Positions 55,701 through 64,000 of a stretch of 64,000 nucleotides of DNA are shown one piece after another (position 1 is the stretch's first letter; the number at the start of each line of letters is the position of its first letter). The stretch lies in the NCBI GenBank assembly GCA_964019415.1, contig OZ025870.1, positions 6,665,915 to 6,729,914 of the forward strand, read 5' to 3'. The notes under the pieces are model-generated. The model was not told the DNA's origin and did no database searches. It was given only the letters and a program-made list of their open reading frames with translations. The translations under genes were made by a program, and so were the position numbers. The stretch is from Ianthella basta. Lineage: Eukaryota > Porifera > Demospongiae > Verongiida > Ianthellidae.

Positions 55701-58700
55701 CTCAAGAGCAGAAGAAAGCCATCCTCATGCCACTTCATAAGAACAACAACAGAAAAGCCTGTGATAACTATCGTTGCATTGCTCTGCTGAGTGTTCCAGG
55801 CAGTTATTCCTAATCCTCCTCGGCTGACTGTAGGCCATAATAGAGCTACAGCTTCTCGAGCCACAGTGTGGATTCCGGAAGGGTCGAGGAACTACTGATC
55901 AGATCTGGGCGACAAGGCAAGTCATTGAAAGAGCAGCTGAGTACAACACACCTGCACACTTTTGTTTCATAGACCTTACAAAGGCCTAGGACGCAGTGAA
56001 TCGTGATGCACTCATCGCTATCCTAACGAAATACAAGGTGCCAAGTCTCCTCGTTGACATCAATGAGATGTACACCAACACATGGTGCCTGATCCAGACC
56101 ACCGAAGTAGTATCTGAGGAGTTCAGGATTGACAGAGGAGTCAGACAGGGCTGTGTACTCTCCCCACTTCTCTTCAACTGCTTCATCGAGATCATCTGAG
56201 AGGCACTGGAGATGACACTTGGAGGTTGGAGGATTGAGTACACCACAGCAGAGGGACTATTCCTGATGTACAGAGAGAAGACACCATGTAGCACAGTCAT
56301 CCAGAACATCCAATATGCTGATGATCTTACCCTAGTTGCAAAATCTGCTAGTGAGCTGCAAAGCATGCTGAACACACTGGAGAGCGCATGCACATGATGG
56401 AGCATGACAATCAATGCCACCAAGACAAGGACAATGACTGTAGGAGAGGAGGATGGGAATGACCCAACAATCACCCCGAGAGGAAGCCCACTGGAGGCTG
56501 TGGACTCCTCCTCTCTGGGAAGTGAAGTGCAGAAGAATGTCAAAGTAGAAGGAGATGTGGGGATCAGATTGAAGAAGGCTTCACGAGTGTACCAGAAGTG
56601 GAGGAAGGAGGTTTTCCAAAGCAGAAGTGTTAGCAAGAAGACCAAGCTACATGTATTCCAAGTAATGGTGATGCCTGTACTCCTCTATGGAGCAGAGACA
56701 TGCATGGGCAGTGAGATAACTTCATGCCTTCCAAAAGAAATGCCTGTGGGAAATTGTTGGAGTCACCCTATGGGATAGGAGGAGAAATGTCGACATCTTT
56801 GACGAAACAGGAGAATTACCAGTGGAGGAGCAGTTGCGTCAAAAGCGACTACAATGGTTTGGTCACCTCAAGAGAATGCCCGACAATTGGCCACAAAAGC
56901 AGGTTCTGAGATGCCGACCATGTGGGAAGAAGCAGAAACCTGGAGGGACCTCGCAACGCTGGGTAGATCCACAAGGACCTATCCAACATCCACAACTGGA
57001 AGGAGCTTATGAAGAACAGATCTCAATGGTGATCAACTATCCACCAGTGTCACTTGCTGACCGGTGCTGTAGCTACCGACAAGTAAATGCCTAAGATCTC
57101 ACCCAACATCCAACCATGACAAGGAGTTCAGAGGAGGAGGAGGAGGAGGAGTGTGTGTGTGTGTGCATGCATGCGTGTGCATGCGTGAATGTTTGTATGT
57201 CTGTCTGTCTGTCTCTCTCCCCCTATGTATGCATGTGTGCGTGTGGGTGTAGGGGTGCACGTGTAGTTGTATGCATGTGTGTGTGAGTGTACGTATGTGG
57301 GGGCTTGGGCTTGTGTGTTGTATGACAATCATGATTTGTGTGAGTAAGTGTAGTCTCATGTAGCCTGCCGCCTTCCCCATTTCTTTTGCATCGATGATGT
57401 CATTGGTTAGGTGTAAACGATCTGGTGAACAGCCTATATATGCTGTTTTTATATGGGGTATGATGCTATTTAGTCAGCAAGGTAACAAAAAGAGTACACG
57501 CAAGTAGTCATTTTGCAATTAGCACTTTGCCCATACCTTTTAGGGGCTGAAGTGGCGAGGCCCTGACCATTTCACATGAGAGTGGTATTGCCATCAGTGA
57601 TGCTGTGTGCTTCAATTGGGTTATCATTGCATGGAGCAGGGAGTTCACTTGTTTGCTAATAGTTTTCCCATTGATTTTCTGCTGGTAAGATTTTTTCTAT
57701 AAATTTGATCCCGACTACGATCAAATACCAATAGTTCCGTGCTGTTTTTATATGGGGTATGATGCTATTTAGTCAGCAAGGTAACAAAAAGAGTACACGC
57801 AAGTAGTCATTTTGCAATTAGCACTTTGCCCATACCTTTTAGGGGCTGAAGTGGCGAGGCCCTGACCATTTCACATGAGAGTGGTATTGCCATCAGTGAT
57901 GCTGTGTGCTTCAATTGGGTTATCATTGCATGGAGCAGGGAGTTCACTTGTCTGCTAATAGTTTTCCCATTGATTTTCTGCTGGTAAGATTTTTTCTATA
58001 AATTTGATCCCGACTACGATCAAATACCAATAGTTTCCTATTTTTTGGCCCGAGTTGTCTTCGTTTCTTTCCTACTTATAATGTATGTATTAGTTATAAC
58101 ACCTCCTTGAGGGATGTCGCTGATTTATAAGCACAAGGCCCAAGGACGCGAAGCACCCGAGGGGGAGTGCTTATAAATCGGCGACATCCCGAAAAGGAGG
58201 CGTTATAAGTGATTTATTTGCTGAACAGAGGGAAGCGTGGGCGAATGTTAATTGGTTTCTTGCCAAATAAGGAAAGTGCTGGGGAAATGCAGGCAAATCC
58301 ACTGCAGCATTTATAATATTATTATTGTTTATGCAGGATAGCTAGTGCGGAGGCAGCGAACCGGCAGGCAGAAACGTCCCTATGCTACCCCTCGGAAGCC
58401 TCTTCCTCGATAAAGGAGACGTCTCACCCATCTCCTGCAACGCAATCGTGGAGGCGGCAACTGTGACCAAAACTTGGTTGGTGAATTGTGCCTCGGCGGA
58501 AGATACACCCGACCACATTGAAGGCAGTGGGAGCCAAGTCGGCTCTGGGGTATCTGACCGTGGGACGGCATGATGGATCGGTAATCAGCTGCAGTGGGTT
58601 TGGCCCTAATCTGATATGTTCTTTCCGTTCCGTAGATAGCTAGCTATCTGAGATGTCTATTGGTACATTCTCTCGCTGTATAATGGGCCACCTTTGACGC

Positions 58701-61700
58701 ACAATTTGCTGAGTTGACGATAATCTCTATGTTGCTTCGTTATTACCTACAATATCCACACTACACTACCTAAGCATAACGGTTGAGTAGTGTAGTGCTG
58801 ATCTGAATGTATAGTCATGATATATAGCTACTATCAATCCAACGAGACATGCATACAGTGCATTCATCCAACCATCTGTTCCTAAACTTGGGTAGTCATT
58901 AGGATACGGACTGCGTGATGTCATAGTTGTGTACAGGTAACAGCTACCCACAGCTTGAGAACTTAGGTGTGAAGTCAGCAGTGCGTAATTAGATATATAC
59001 ACCAAAAATTTGATATTCACACCAAAAATTAGATATTCACACCAAGAATTAGATATAGTCACCTTGGCACAACAAGTAGCAGATATATAGGCAACCAGTA
59101 AACATAGCAACCACCTAGCAATGGCAAATAATGTCTATATACGTCTTATTTCCACAGTAATTGCTTATTAATGAGCCACCAAGTTACAGTGTTTCAGAGC
59201 AAAACAGTATGGGCCCTGCTTCAGTTCCTACCAAGTGATGATGTCATTATGTATGCATGAATAGAGGCAGGAATAACGGCTGGCTATATGAGACTATAGA
59301 CTGATGGTGCGTTATGATGAACTACGGGACCTTCACATGAAGAATGTAGTGATCAGGTATATTTTAACTGACTTGTGGTAGAGCTTAATCTATGTACGTG
59401 AATTTTACACTTTACTGCTGGCATAGGCTGCAACTACTGCCCACCGTCTGAACCAATTCACCCGCTACCACCAGCGCTGGTTGGCAGACAGTGTCCAGGA
59501 GGAGGAGGAGGAGTCCTGCAGGCAATGGCTCCTACATCAGTCTCCAGACATGACCACTGTGATTGAGGAAGAGGAGTTCAGACCAGGAAGAATCAGATAC
59601 AAATATACCACATTAAAGGGATTGACTGCAGAGGTACGGAGTGAAAGACTCAGACTGTCAGGGTTCTTATGTATTAGTGGAGCATACCCACATGTGTTCT
59701 TACTGGACCCCAACTGTCATAGTGCCAATGCCTATGTCTCCCATATGCCCCGTTTATGTCAGACAGATATGTGGTAGCCATTGGCAGCCCTATACTGTTC
59801 ATTCCGTTTCATGCAATTTGTTTCCAAAATGTGAAGCAGCTTTCTTTCCAAAACTAGTATGCTTTAGATTCACCGCATTACTCTACTGCCACACGTAGTG
59901 ATAGAATGGTGACATTCAGTTCGGAAGACTAGCATCCATGGTATGGGGAGATTCCTGTGCTATTTGTATGGCTGAAAATTGACCCTAATTTGGAATGTTC
60001 TTGTCCTGTGAATGTCTCAAACAGCTAGGCTATTATATATTTCCTGTGTTGGACATTCCCCATTTTGTATGCGTCGGTCATTCCTACAGTAAGATGCCCG
60101 GTTTGCCCTATTGCAATCTGCACTAGCTGGTCATGTAGCTAGATTCTCAACTGCAAAATGCTGTGAACTGAAATTGTTATAATTGTCACCACTTGTTTAG
60201 ACAATGGATGACAGTCACAAGCAAGCATTGAGAGATAATGAGCAGAAACTCCCTGGAGTAATTGTGGCAGACATACTTCCTGACCTCAAACCTTACTTAA
60301 CAGAAGTGGAGTTTTCGTTGGTAGACAACAAGCTAGAAAACATGGCCCAAGTCATTGAACTAGTTAGGATCTTGCAGACGAAAGAGAACAGGCACTTTGA
60401 TGGGCTTTGTCACGCTTTGGTTTGTAATGGATATTTACAGTGGGCACACCACCTACAAGCAGCTGCTGGTGGTCATGTGGATACCAATGGTAGGTGCTGT
60501 GTTCGTTGTACATCAGTATTTATTGCCTTTTATGTAATCCTTTATATAATGGAACTAAGGGTGAAAATGTTTGTTTGCTATCTCCTCCCTTGCTCCTGCA
60601 CCAAACTCCCCAAAATTTGGCTCAATTGCGGAGCTATAAGATGAGTGGATTTCACTAATAGAAATTCCTATATATAATGGAGCTAAAAGTGAAAATGTTT
60701 GTTCGCTAACTCCTCCCGTGCTTCTGCACCGAACTTTTTGAAATTTGGCTCAATTGCAGAGCCATATGCGTGTATTGCTCTGCAGGAAAGGTTGACCGAC
60801 TTGACCTTCCCCTGGCATCCGCTGCATTTCATCGTTTGTGATGCCATTTTTCCATTATCACTTCTGCTAGCTACCTGTTCTTCACTGCTGCTCCCCTTCC
60901 TTGCTCCTTCGCTTTTGGACATTTCGCCACCCCAATGCACCCATTTACAGAATACCATAGGGCATCCCCAATCCGCTGCCTACAGCGGTAGAGTGGAAAG
61001 GGTTTCCTTCCAGCATCTAAGCCCCTTTGCAAACTGTCTACTTTGGAACTCACACCTTACTCACTTTCACATTTCACTTGAATGCACAAGGAATTTACAT
61101 TCCTGGTTCTATGTGTTCAGGATAGTGTACCTGAATTTCTTCATCGCTTCGCTCCATCACATGTTAGTCTCGAACTCATGGGCCCTCTCGATATTAATTG
61201 GTGGACGGGTCTCGGTTCAAGACTAAGTATAATTAATATAGGGTTTTCTTATCAACATTCTGCATTAATTCAGTTGTCTTCTCCTTATTAAACCATCCCT
61301 GTTTCAGTCATACACTTAATTTTAGGATCATTTACTTCACTAATCTATTGCATTCACTGCAGTGTTTCTTCTGCCACTCCAGCACTTTCATGTGATTTGA
61401 TATTTCATTTGGCACATGCTGTCATTACACTACCATGTTAATCCATACCGTATAGCTACTTGGACCTACCTGATGCATAACTAGCAGATTATATTTACAA
61501 TGTGCAGATTTTTCCATGATTGAAGCAGAGAAATTGGCAAATCCAGATGTAGATGAGGCCCTTACAAACATCCCACCTGGTTCGCTTGCAAGTGAACCTA
61601 CTTCAGTGTTGAAGGTCACTGTGTCTGGTGTGGATGAAATGATGAAGAAAGCAATGGACAATGCCCAGGAGGGCCTGAAGGCTTCTCTAAGGCTAGCAGA

Positions 61701-62079
61701 GGCAGCCATGAAGAAGGCGGTACAGGAGGGCCATAAAGCTTCTGTGAGTGTAGCATAATCAAAGTCCAATGCTATAGATTATGATCAGTAGTGATAATGA
61801 GCACATTATTATGTAGCAGACAAATGTAGTAATTGCAATGGTACAACATTTCAACCACGAAGGTCTTTGCAATGCCTCTCGGGTCACACTAGTGACTACA
61901 CAGCTAGTGTGCCAGTGACCAAGGTTGCAGGTTGTAAGTTTGTAGTTGCAGTCACTATACCACATACCCTTTAACTGGACAGTTATATAAAATGACTTTT
62001 GCAATCATCTATGCAGTTGCATTTGATCTAGGCAATGGCTGAGTCATGGACACGTGGAGCTCAAAGTGCTCTTCAGTGA
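39279..62079 (+). CDS. Death-fold/ankyrin protein: CARD-ANK-CARD, 18 exons
   Basis: Phase-consistent exons: 39279-39588, 39828-39953, 48340-48510, 48841-49745, 49941-49985, 50258-50318, 50446-50519, 50607-50873, 50953-51162, 51259-51369, 51552-51653, 51745-51939, 55013-55050, 55306-55510, 59427-59633, 60201-60489, 61508-61743, 62032-62079. They sum to 3600 nt, or 1199 residues plus TGA. The start is the ATG of MDNWKKYA, just after an acceptor, so a 5'-UTR intron is likely; a more upstream start is possible. The plan is a CARD, an unrecognised middle with coiled coil, three or four ankyrin repeats, an unrecognised segment, a second CARD and a helical tail. It is probably a cytosolic adaptor or sensor joining CARD partners to ankyrin ligands. 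The introns are heavily invaded by retroelements, yet every exon is open. Confidence 0.75.
39828..39953 (+). CDS. Second exon, unrecognised
   Basis: It encodes DQSDLKTVEYHMEGGSDMSL, then a QGKRGTRVVYVPAS end, between acceptor tttgtag and donor TCAG/gtaaga, phase 1-1. The next exon that fits is 8.4 kb away, across the retrotransposon and Helentron nest. Confidence 0.65.
40780..41104. repeat. (CA)n minisatellite with a 25-bp spacer repeated four times
   Basis: CA tracts are separated by gtgtcatacacttyggtg(gccacag or similar) at 40768, 40888, 40977 and 41045. Frames across it give Thr-His or Cys-Val repeats and are not genes. Confidence 0.9.
41714..41975. mobile_element. 262-bp fold-back MITE with CTAG ends
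   Basis: Left ctagaaataataaaaaattt ... gtgtaacag-type sequence is the near-exact inverse of the right half ending aaattttttattatttctag. Arms are about 110 bp around a centre near 41845, and the centre holds a further tgcaac-containing loop. It lies inside the segment homologous to 6930-7570, so it is a later insertion. Outer CTAG may be target duplication or terminus. Confidence 0.8.
42000..43680. other. Unassigned interior of composite insertion
   Basis: 42640-42755 matches 6920-6960 inverted (gtaagcattgacgtacaacc). A hairpin, gggcgcctttggcgccc, follows at 42759. 42780-43215 is GC-rich with repeated tgagctgactcc words. 43250-43680 contains gatgacgtcatga. None encodes a recognised protein. 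These may be captured host fragments. Confidence 0.4.
44156..44250. promoter_or_regulatory. Cluster of CRE-like TGACGTCA sites
   Basis: gtgacgtcat, gtgacgtttt, gtgacgtcac, aacgtcacac and gtgacgtcac lie within 95 bp. TGACGTCA is the classical CREB/ATF palindrome. The clustering immediately upstream of a GC-rich open frame suggests a captured promoter; activity is inference. Confidence 0.4.
44252..44539 (+). CDS. 96-codon open frame without upstream ATG, unrecognised
   Basis: The frame is open from 44252 to TAG at 44537. It includes KDLLEAAGKKKGPSRTLLFG, then ASEFGGYAIMREFPDDSEGL and RALRKCSEKRCRSASSV. The only Met lies mid-frame (about 44383), giving 51 residues. The GC content is higher than the surroundings and a CRE-like cluster lies just upstream. 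It may be an exon fragment captured by the Helentron-like element, or chance. Confidence 0.25.
   Translation, partial: SHLKDLLEAAGKKKGPSRTLLFGTHCQELCASAKGASEFGGYAIMREFPDDSEGLLREDSESVGTGKTHGLCGGRALRKCSEKRCRSASSVLFNH
45542..46240. other. Terminal part of composite insertion, no clear gene
   Basis: A broken frame (about 45665-46110) reads IPVATSTEAGDTIQAGMLMS and QEDVASNAKSTGE with stops between segments. A cggaagtgttttaccgtatttcg pair forms a small hairpin at 46138-46160. Unrecognised. Confidence 0.3.
48340..48510 (+). CDS. Third exon, unrecognised
   Basis: It encodes GKESQEYEYKWYRVAQFAQP, then STILKIEIRESDKSGMHESS. It enters and leaves in phase 1 (acceptor gtattag, donor ACG/gtatct), which matches the exons on both sides. 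The identity of this region is unknown. Confidence 0.6.
48841..49745 (+). CDS. Large central exon, novel region
   Basis: The 905-nt exon encodes about 302 residues: a basic start RKRSRSSASSGEIPC, a helical stretch with ERMIRLLYANVLKRLTRLL and EEYVKPCDIQLANSIGELLS, a lysine-rich KKKSGKGKGKQ linker, then CEDCHRLQVRILSESIGIPA, EKIICLDVVERQSTTVTFLV and ETVWVLLELDVIELAI. The second half looks like a small alpha/beta fold (IPxxxI-CLDxVE---TVTFLVP) seen in invertebrate death-fold/ankyrin proteins. That is an impression only; I cannot name the family. An upstream in-frame ATG at 48672 lies in the intron. Confidence 0.72.
49941..50519 (+). CDS. Three short linker exons
   Basis: Exons 49941-49985 (ILSYQMHCLVDPGTK), 50258-50318 (EHFSGRPLGTRRIAQQCKSR) and 50446-50519 (DDVGAEANLLHASQELLDKQ ...) keep phase 0, 0-1 and 1-0. 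The intron 49986-50257 has an attgattgattaattaattg run near its 3' end that resembles an RTE tail. Confidence 0.55.
50607..51162 (+). CDS. Two exons: coiled coil and Pro/Gln-rich linker
   Basis: Exon 50607-50873 has an acidic/lysine patch EEEEGKDKGKD, then heptad-like VQELEDELKVSENNRWDLIH, KLKASREEVDHVRQEM and NLENRLLTVQ, consistent with a coiled coil of about 60 residues. Exon 50953-51162 gives VDQAPGPRISVSLATHSLPP, then SEMSALQKKLIQQIEKYDHD. The start at 50607 (after aatag) is preferred because the stronger acceptor at 50583 leads to a stop. Confidence 0.65.
51259..51939 (+). CDS. Three exons: ankyrin repeats
   Basis: 51259-51369 gives ATMLQAASKGSQSVVQHLVK. 51552-51653 gives AGRTPLLRAAERGHMDLVRK. 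51745-51939 gives NALHLAAYRGHLPVLQYLCP, then DKDGNGETCLDIARRLRRGV and FLTEHYPQLEGK. The G-x-TPLxxAAxxGHxxVVxxL consensus is plain in repeats 2 and 3. All borders are phase 0, so repeats are modular. They probably form a protein-interaction surface. Confidence 0.85.
52424..53290 (+). pseudogene. L2/CR1-type non-LTR retrotransposon 3' end with 5' inversion
   Basis: From 52541 on, split frames give ILPHFDYCDVVWAGC, a LRDLGLTAVSSRRKLHMAQC stretch and KTSFGQKAYSFAGASLWRTL then PAHIR, the conserved C-terminus of L2/CR1/Rex-type RTs. The 3' end is taataaagatt followed by four CCTAT units, a short-repeat tail typical of L2. The first about 110 bp are the inverse of the next about 110 bp. Confidence 0.75.
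54345..54990 (-). pseudogene. RTE-type RT C-terminus relic C
   Basis: On the minus strand: a KVIVVSRVVEGHSVTIEGEK segment, AMVILILLYGWEMWTVQ (compare the usual LLYGCETW), RLDRIRNESIH-like codons and VGGRRGRPRKRW in overlapping frames. Several frameshifts. A decayed RTE copy in the intron upstream of exon 55013. Confidence 0.6.
55013..55510 (+). CDS. Two exons, unrecognised segment after ankyrins
   Basis: Exon 55013-55050 (SDTDRDCQLMLKR) ends in phase 2 and exon 55306-55510 completes it: HRRWLNVSDKSHYGALVILP, ETEASVQIEGEVMFRRDPKS and GTEWMYRRGAMEKGRR. The 55510 donor gtgtgt is weak. Family unknown. Confidence 0.6.
55586..57110 (+). pseudogene. Non-LTR reverse transcriptase relic D
   Basis: Nearly collinear RT with a few stops: KKAILMPLHKNNNRKACDNY, QCGFRKGRGTTDQIW, HFCFIDLTKA with a stop at the next codon, DRGVRQGCVLSPLLFN, the catalytic box QYADDLTLVA at about 56311-56340, VMVMPVLLYGAETC and LQWFGHLKRMP. 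Motif order is intact and decay light, so it is a fairly recent insertion in this intron. No endonuclease part was recognised, so it is probably 5' truncated. Confidence 0.78.
57120..57300. repeat. GA-rich and TG-rich simple repeats
   Basis: A (GAG)n run at about 57131-57150 passes into TGTGTGCATGCGTG-type sequence. Low complexity, no gene. Confidence 0.7.
57441..58035. repeat. Two tandem copies of a 299-bp sequence
   Basis: The segment starting tgctgtttttatatggggta at 57441 recurs at 57740 and is read through to about 58035. I see one clear substitution (tttgctaat versus tctgctaat). Non-coding; two copies only. Confidence 0.92.
58093..58212. mobile_element. Palindromic MITE with arms of about 45 bp
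   Basis: gttataacacctcctt..gggatgtcgctgatttataagcac is mirrored by gtgcttataaatcggcgacatccc...aggaggcgttataag, with loop aaggcccaaggacgcgaagc. No coding potential. Confidence 0.7.
58213..59426. other. Rest of the intron, with a 20-bp tandem repeat
   Basis: 58340-58580 is GC-richer and open in two frames, but no family is recognised. 58990-59060 has about four imperfect copies of an 18-20-bp unit, attagatattcacaccaa. Otherwise nothing is seen. Confidence 0.5.
59427..59633 (+). CDS. Exon, acidic and unrecognised
   Basis: It encodes AATTAHRLNQFTRYHQRWLA, then SVQEEEEESCRQWLLHQSPD and RIRYKYTTLKGLTAE. Phase 0-0 between acceptor ggcatag and donor GAG/gtacgg. It directly precedes the second CARD exon. 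Confidence 0.62.
60201..60489 (+). CDS. Exon: second CARD domain
   Basis: It encodes TMDDSHKQALRDNEQKLPGV, then VADILPDLKPYLTEVEFSLV, VIELVRILQTKENRHFDGLC and HALVCNGYLQWAHHLQAAAG. The ELVRILQTKxxxxFDxLCxAL core and the terminal W-A-x-x-L match CARDs. The ATG just after the acceptor could serve as an alternative start, but phases join it to both neighbours. Confidence 0.75.
60490..61507. other. Intron before the tail exons
   Basis: A 50-bp phrase (tatataatgg..ctaa..gtgaaaatgtttg..cgctaactcctcc) is tandemly repeated at about 60542-60630 and 60670-60760. A 175-codon frame at 60699-61226 lies here, but I do not recognise it and it lacks splice or domain support. Confidence 0.45.
61508..62079 (+). 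CDS. Last two exons: amphipathic helical tail and stop
   Basis: 61508-61743 encodes DFSMIEAEKLANPDVDEALT, then SVLKVTVSGVDEMMKKAMDN and GLKASLRLAEAAMKKAVQEG. 62032-62079 encodes AMAESWTRGAQSALQ and TGA. The repeated A-x-x-x-A/M-K pattern predicts a long amphipathic helix. Phase 1 in, phase 0 between the two. Confidence 0.65.
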
Positions 62080-62437
62080 GAATAACAGGACACAGCTGTT
62101 TTAACGGGCTGGCTATAGATTTGGAAACCACTGGCTCTTGCCCAGTCCTAGTCATTAACATTTTCCCTTCCCGTACTTCCAACCATGTGTATCAGGGTAT
62201 CAGGGGTATGAGCTAGGGATTCTTATTTAACCTGAGGAACCGTTAGCCAATGGCTGCTGTTAATGGCACCCAGAAACGAAAAGCAAAAGTACATGTGCAC
62301 AACCACAAATGCATATGCAAAGCATAAAATGGTTGTATATATATAATACAGACAAAATAATGCTATTGAATGATTGTCAATTTCATGCAGCTGAATTAAT
62401 TCTTTTGAAAGAGTTGGAAGTCATAGTAGAAATAATG

Positions 62438-62504
62438 TTTTTGGGGCGCCGAAGGCGCCCCTATATTGTTTTCAGATTTAGGTCTTCGTATGGCTTCATG
62501 TTCG

Positions 62505-62535
<31 letters not shown>

Positions 62536-63311
62536 TGTCATTTTGCAAATGGCGGCGCTCACGTCGTTCTTTACAAAGCTTTAAATCCTCTCTAATGACG
62601 TTTCGCCGTGTTTGAATCGAACGAAATGTGGTCATAAACACGTGTTAATAGAGTGATACTAATAAAAAGCCTAAGGAACGTCTCTTCTACGAGATACAGC
62701 TCCAATTATCACTGACGGACATTGTAAAATGGCCGCGCGCTCGACGCTTTCTGTTTGCTAGGCTCAAAACCATTCTCTTTAGATTTCGACGTGTATCCAA
62801 AGAACGCAAAGTGTTTCTAGAACATGTTTAAGTAATATTATTGTGGTAGGAAGCTTACTTAACTGTTTTTCTGCGAGGTACAGCCCTAAATACAACAGAA
62901 GTCTAGTGACCCGTAGGCCAATAATGTAGGACCTGCGAGTCATGACACATAATTAGAGTCATGATTCGCTCATATAGTCATCATAGGGTAGCCTTTTAGC
63001 CAGCACACTCCTCCTCCAGACACAAAGTAACAATTGCTCATTCAGAATGTCATATAGATCAAAAAGCAGTAGGCAAACATTTGACAGTTTGGTAGGGATG
63101 CTTTTACTGGATATGACTGGCTGCTCTGGAGACTTGAAACTCTTGCAAACCCAACGGTCTAGTGTGTCTTGATGTATCTTTCAGGCCAACAACAATACTG
63201 TACCCCCAACTATCTGATTTACTGAACGTACATGGGAAAATTGCTAGCAAGTAGTTCGAGGTTCAGGGGCGCCCTGGCGCCCCACGAGTTTTTTAACTCG
63301 AAATACTTGTT
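62438..63311 (+). mobile_element. Helentron-like (HINE) element, 874-bp complete copy
   Basis: In the orientation 5'-TTTTTGGGGCGCCGAAGGC to AACTCGAAATACTTGTT-3', it carries the GC hairpin, the ggcttcatgttcgtatat box, (AT)n at about 62506-62532, the conserved block (gatacagctccaattatcac) and the 3' double hairpin. It matches the ends of the 12.8-kb element and the copies at 29202 and 33903. It lies just downstream of the second death-fold gene. Confidence 0.78.
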
Positions 63312-64000
63312 AATAATTAGTAAAGAAAGCTGTTCAGGATAAGTAGGCATCGCAAAGTCTTGATAAAGCTCCAAAGTCCGCACATGTTGTAATGTCAATC
63401 TTCAAATAGTCAACTGTTGACCTTTTTCCTTGCCAAGTGTATCAGCATGGATTTACGTAGTTTTCAAGGTGTTGAGCTTCAGACTATTTCTTTGTACTAG
63501 CCACAAGTTTGCCAATTTAAGAGTGGGTTGAAGAGTAGGTTAAGAGAGGAATGATTGTCACTGATGAAGAAGACAGTGGTGTTGTCAATGGAAAGTACAG
63601 TAGAGTCTGGAAGAAGGACAGAAGTAAGATCATTCTGTATTAATCCAAGTTTAAAGTTTATTTTGTATAGGTTCTAGAAGAAATACGGAGAGTGTTTCAC
63701 CTGGTGATTGGCCTGACTCTAACTGTAGTCAGCTAACAATTATTGCAAGATGCATGGAATAATTAGTCAGGTGTTGGTTGACCCCTCCCTACAGAGGAAA
63801 AGGTGAGGTCAGGTCCAGTACATCAACCTGACCAAGCTGAATGCAATCCACAAAATAACTCAACTGTATGCCAATAATAATAACAGACATGACCTAAAGC
63901 TGCTCTAGTTTCATAGAGAAGTATAGATTCCAGCAAGCTGATTGAGCTCCAACTCTTGGTATGGGTTGTACAAGTTAAAGCCCTCTGTGACCTGGCCCTC
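63312..64000. other. 3' end of window, nothing recognised
   Basis: A few short open frames lie here (about 63830-63980) but no domain, RNA gene or repeat family was identified. Confidence 0.4.

Noticed and set aside
57441..58035. Reading the two 299-bp copies as LTRs of a retroelement
   Set aside because: They are directly adjacent with no internal region, and lack TG..CA ends or flanking duplication.
60699..61226. 175-codon open frame in the last large intron
   Set aside because: No recognisable domain, overlaps a local repeat, and lies between exons that already join in phase.
1..64000. tRNA, rRNA, bacterial operons or a virus genome
   Set aside because: No tRNA cloverleaf, rRNA core motifs, Shine-Dalgarno-linked operons or viral structural or replication genes were recognised on either strand. 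All RT relics are non-LTR type.

Overview
The window looks like nuclear DNA of an early-branching animal, most likely a marine sponge (Porifera). The grounds are spliceosomal genes with many GT-AG introns, innate-immune genes built from CARD, Death, NACHT, leucine-rich and ankyrin modules, no bacterial operons, and introns filled with RTE- and L2-type retrotransposons, MITEs and microsatellites. The phylum is an inference from protein architecture and repeat content; no species marker was found.

Region 1 (1-12886, + strand) is an NLR-type gene whose 5' end lies outside the window. Fourteen exons, all consistent in phase, encode CARD-like, Death, CARD, NACHT and leucine-rich-repeat parts and end at a TAG at 12884-12886. 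The introns hold two small palindromic/TIR elements, a 1.06-kb Helentron-like element with a (GT)n core, and a 731-bp TIR element.

Region 2 (14436-27284) is one 12.8-kb insertion. Its ends match 0.87-kb elements elsewhere in the window. These have a hairpin cap, a GC-rich hairpin at the other end and a central (AT)n tract, the layout of Helentron-associated interspersed elements (HINE/DINE-1 type). Between the ends sits a 12-kb array of seven 1.3-2.0-kb units. Each has a (TATAA)n tract, a unique block and a field of GTGCAAGTTACA motifs, and six of the seven fold into very long inverted repeats.

Region 3 (27285-39186) is a graveyard of nested elements: a ZMYM1/DUF4371 hAT-like transposase pseudogene broken by a TIR element that itself holds a HINE copy; a frameshifted ubiquitin-like relic; a triple nest (TIR element, HINE copy, 986-bp TIR element); several MITEs; and a minus-strand RTE retrotransposon split by a TIR element.

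Region 4 (39279-62079, + strand) is a second death-fold gene of 18 phase-consistent exons encoding about 1199 residues: CARD, a novel central region, coiled coil, ankyrin repeats, a novel region, a second CARD and a helical tail. One 8.4-kb intron (39954-48339) holds an RTE retrotransposon split by a 5.6-kb composite Helentron-like insertion, which contains a diverged relative of the region-2 array. Other introns carry an L2/CR1 3' end with a fold-back inversion, two more RT relics, a 299-bp tandem duplication and a palindromic MITE.

Region 5 (62080-64000) holds another complete HINE copy and no recognisable gene. The two death-fold genes probably act in intracellular sensing and signalling by homotypic CARD/Death interactions. 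The main unusual system is the Helentron-like family and its expansion of a fold-back, motif-rich array at an internal microsatellite.
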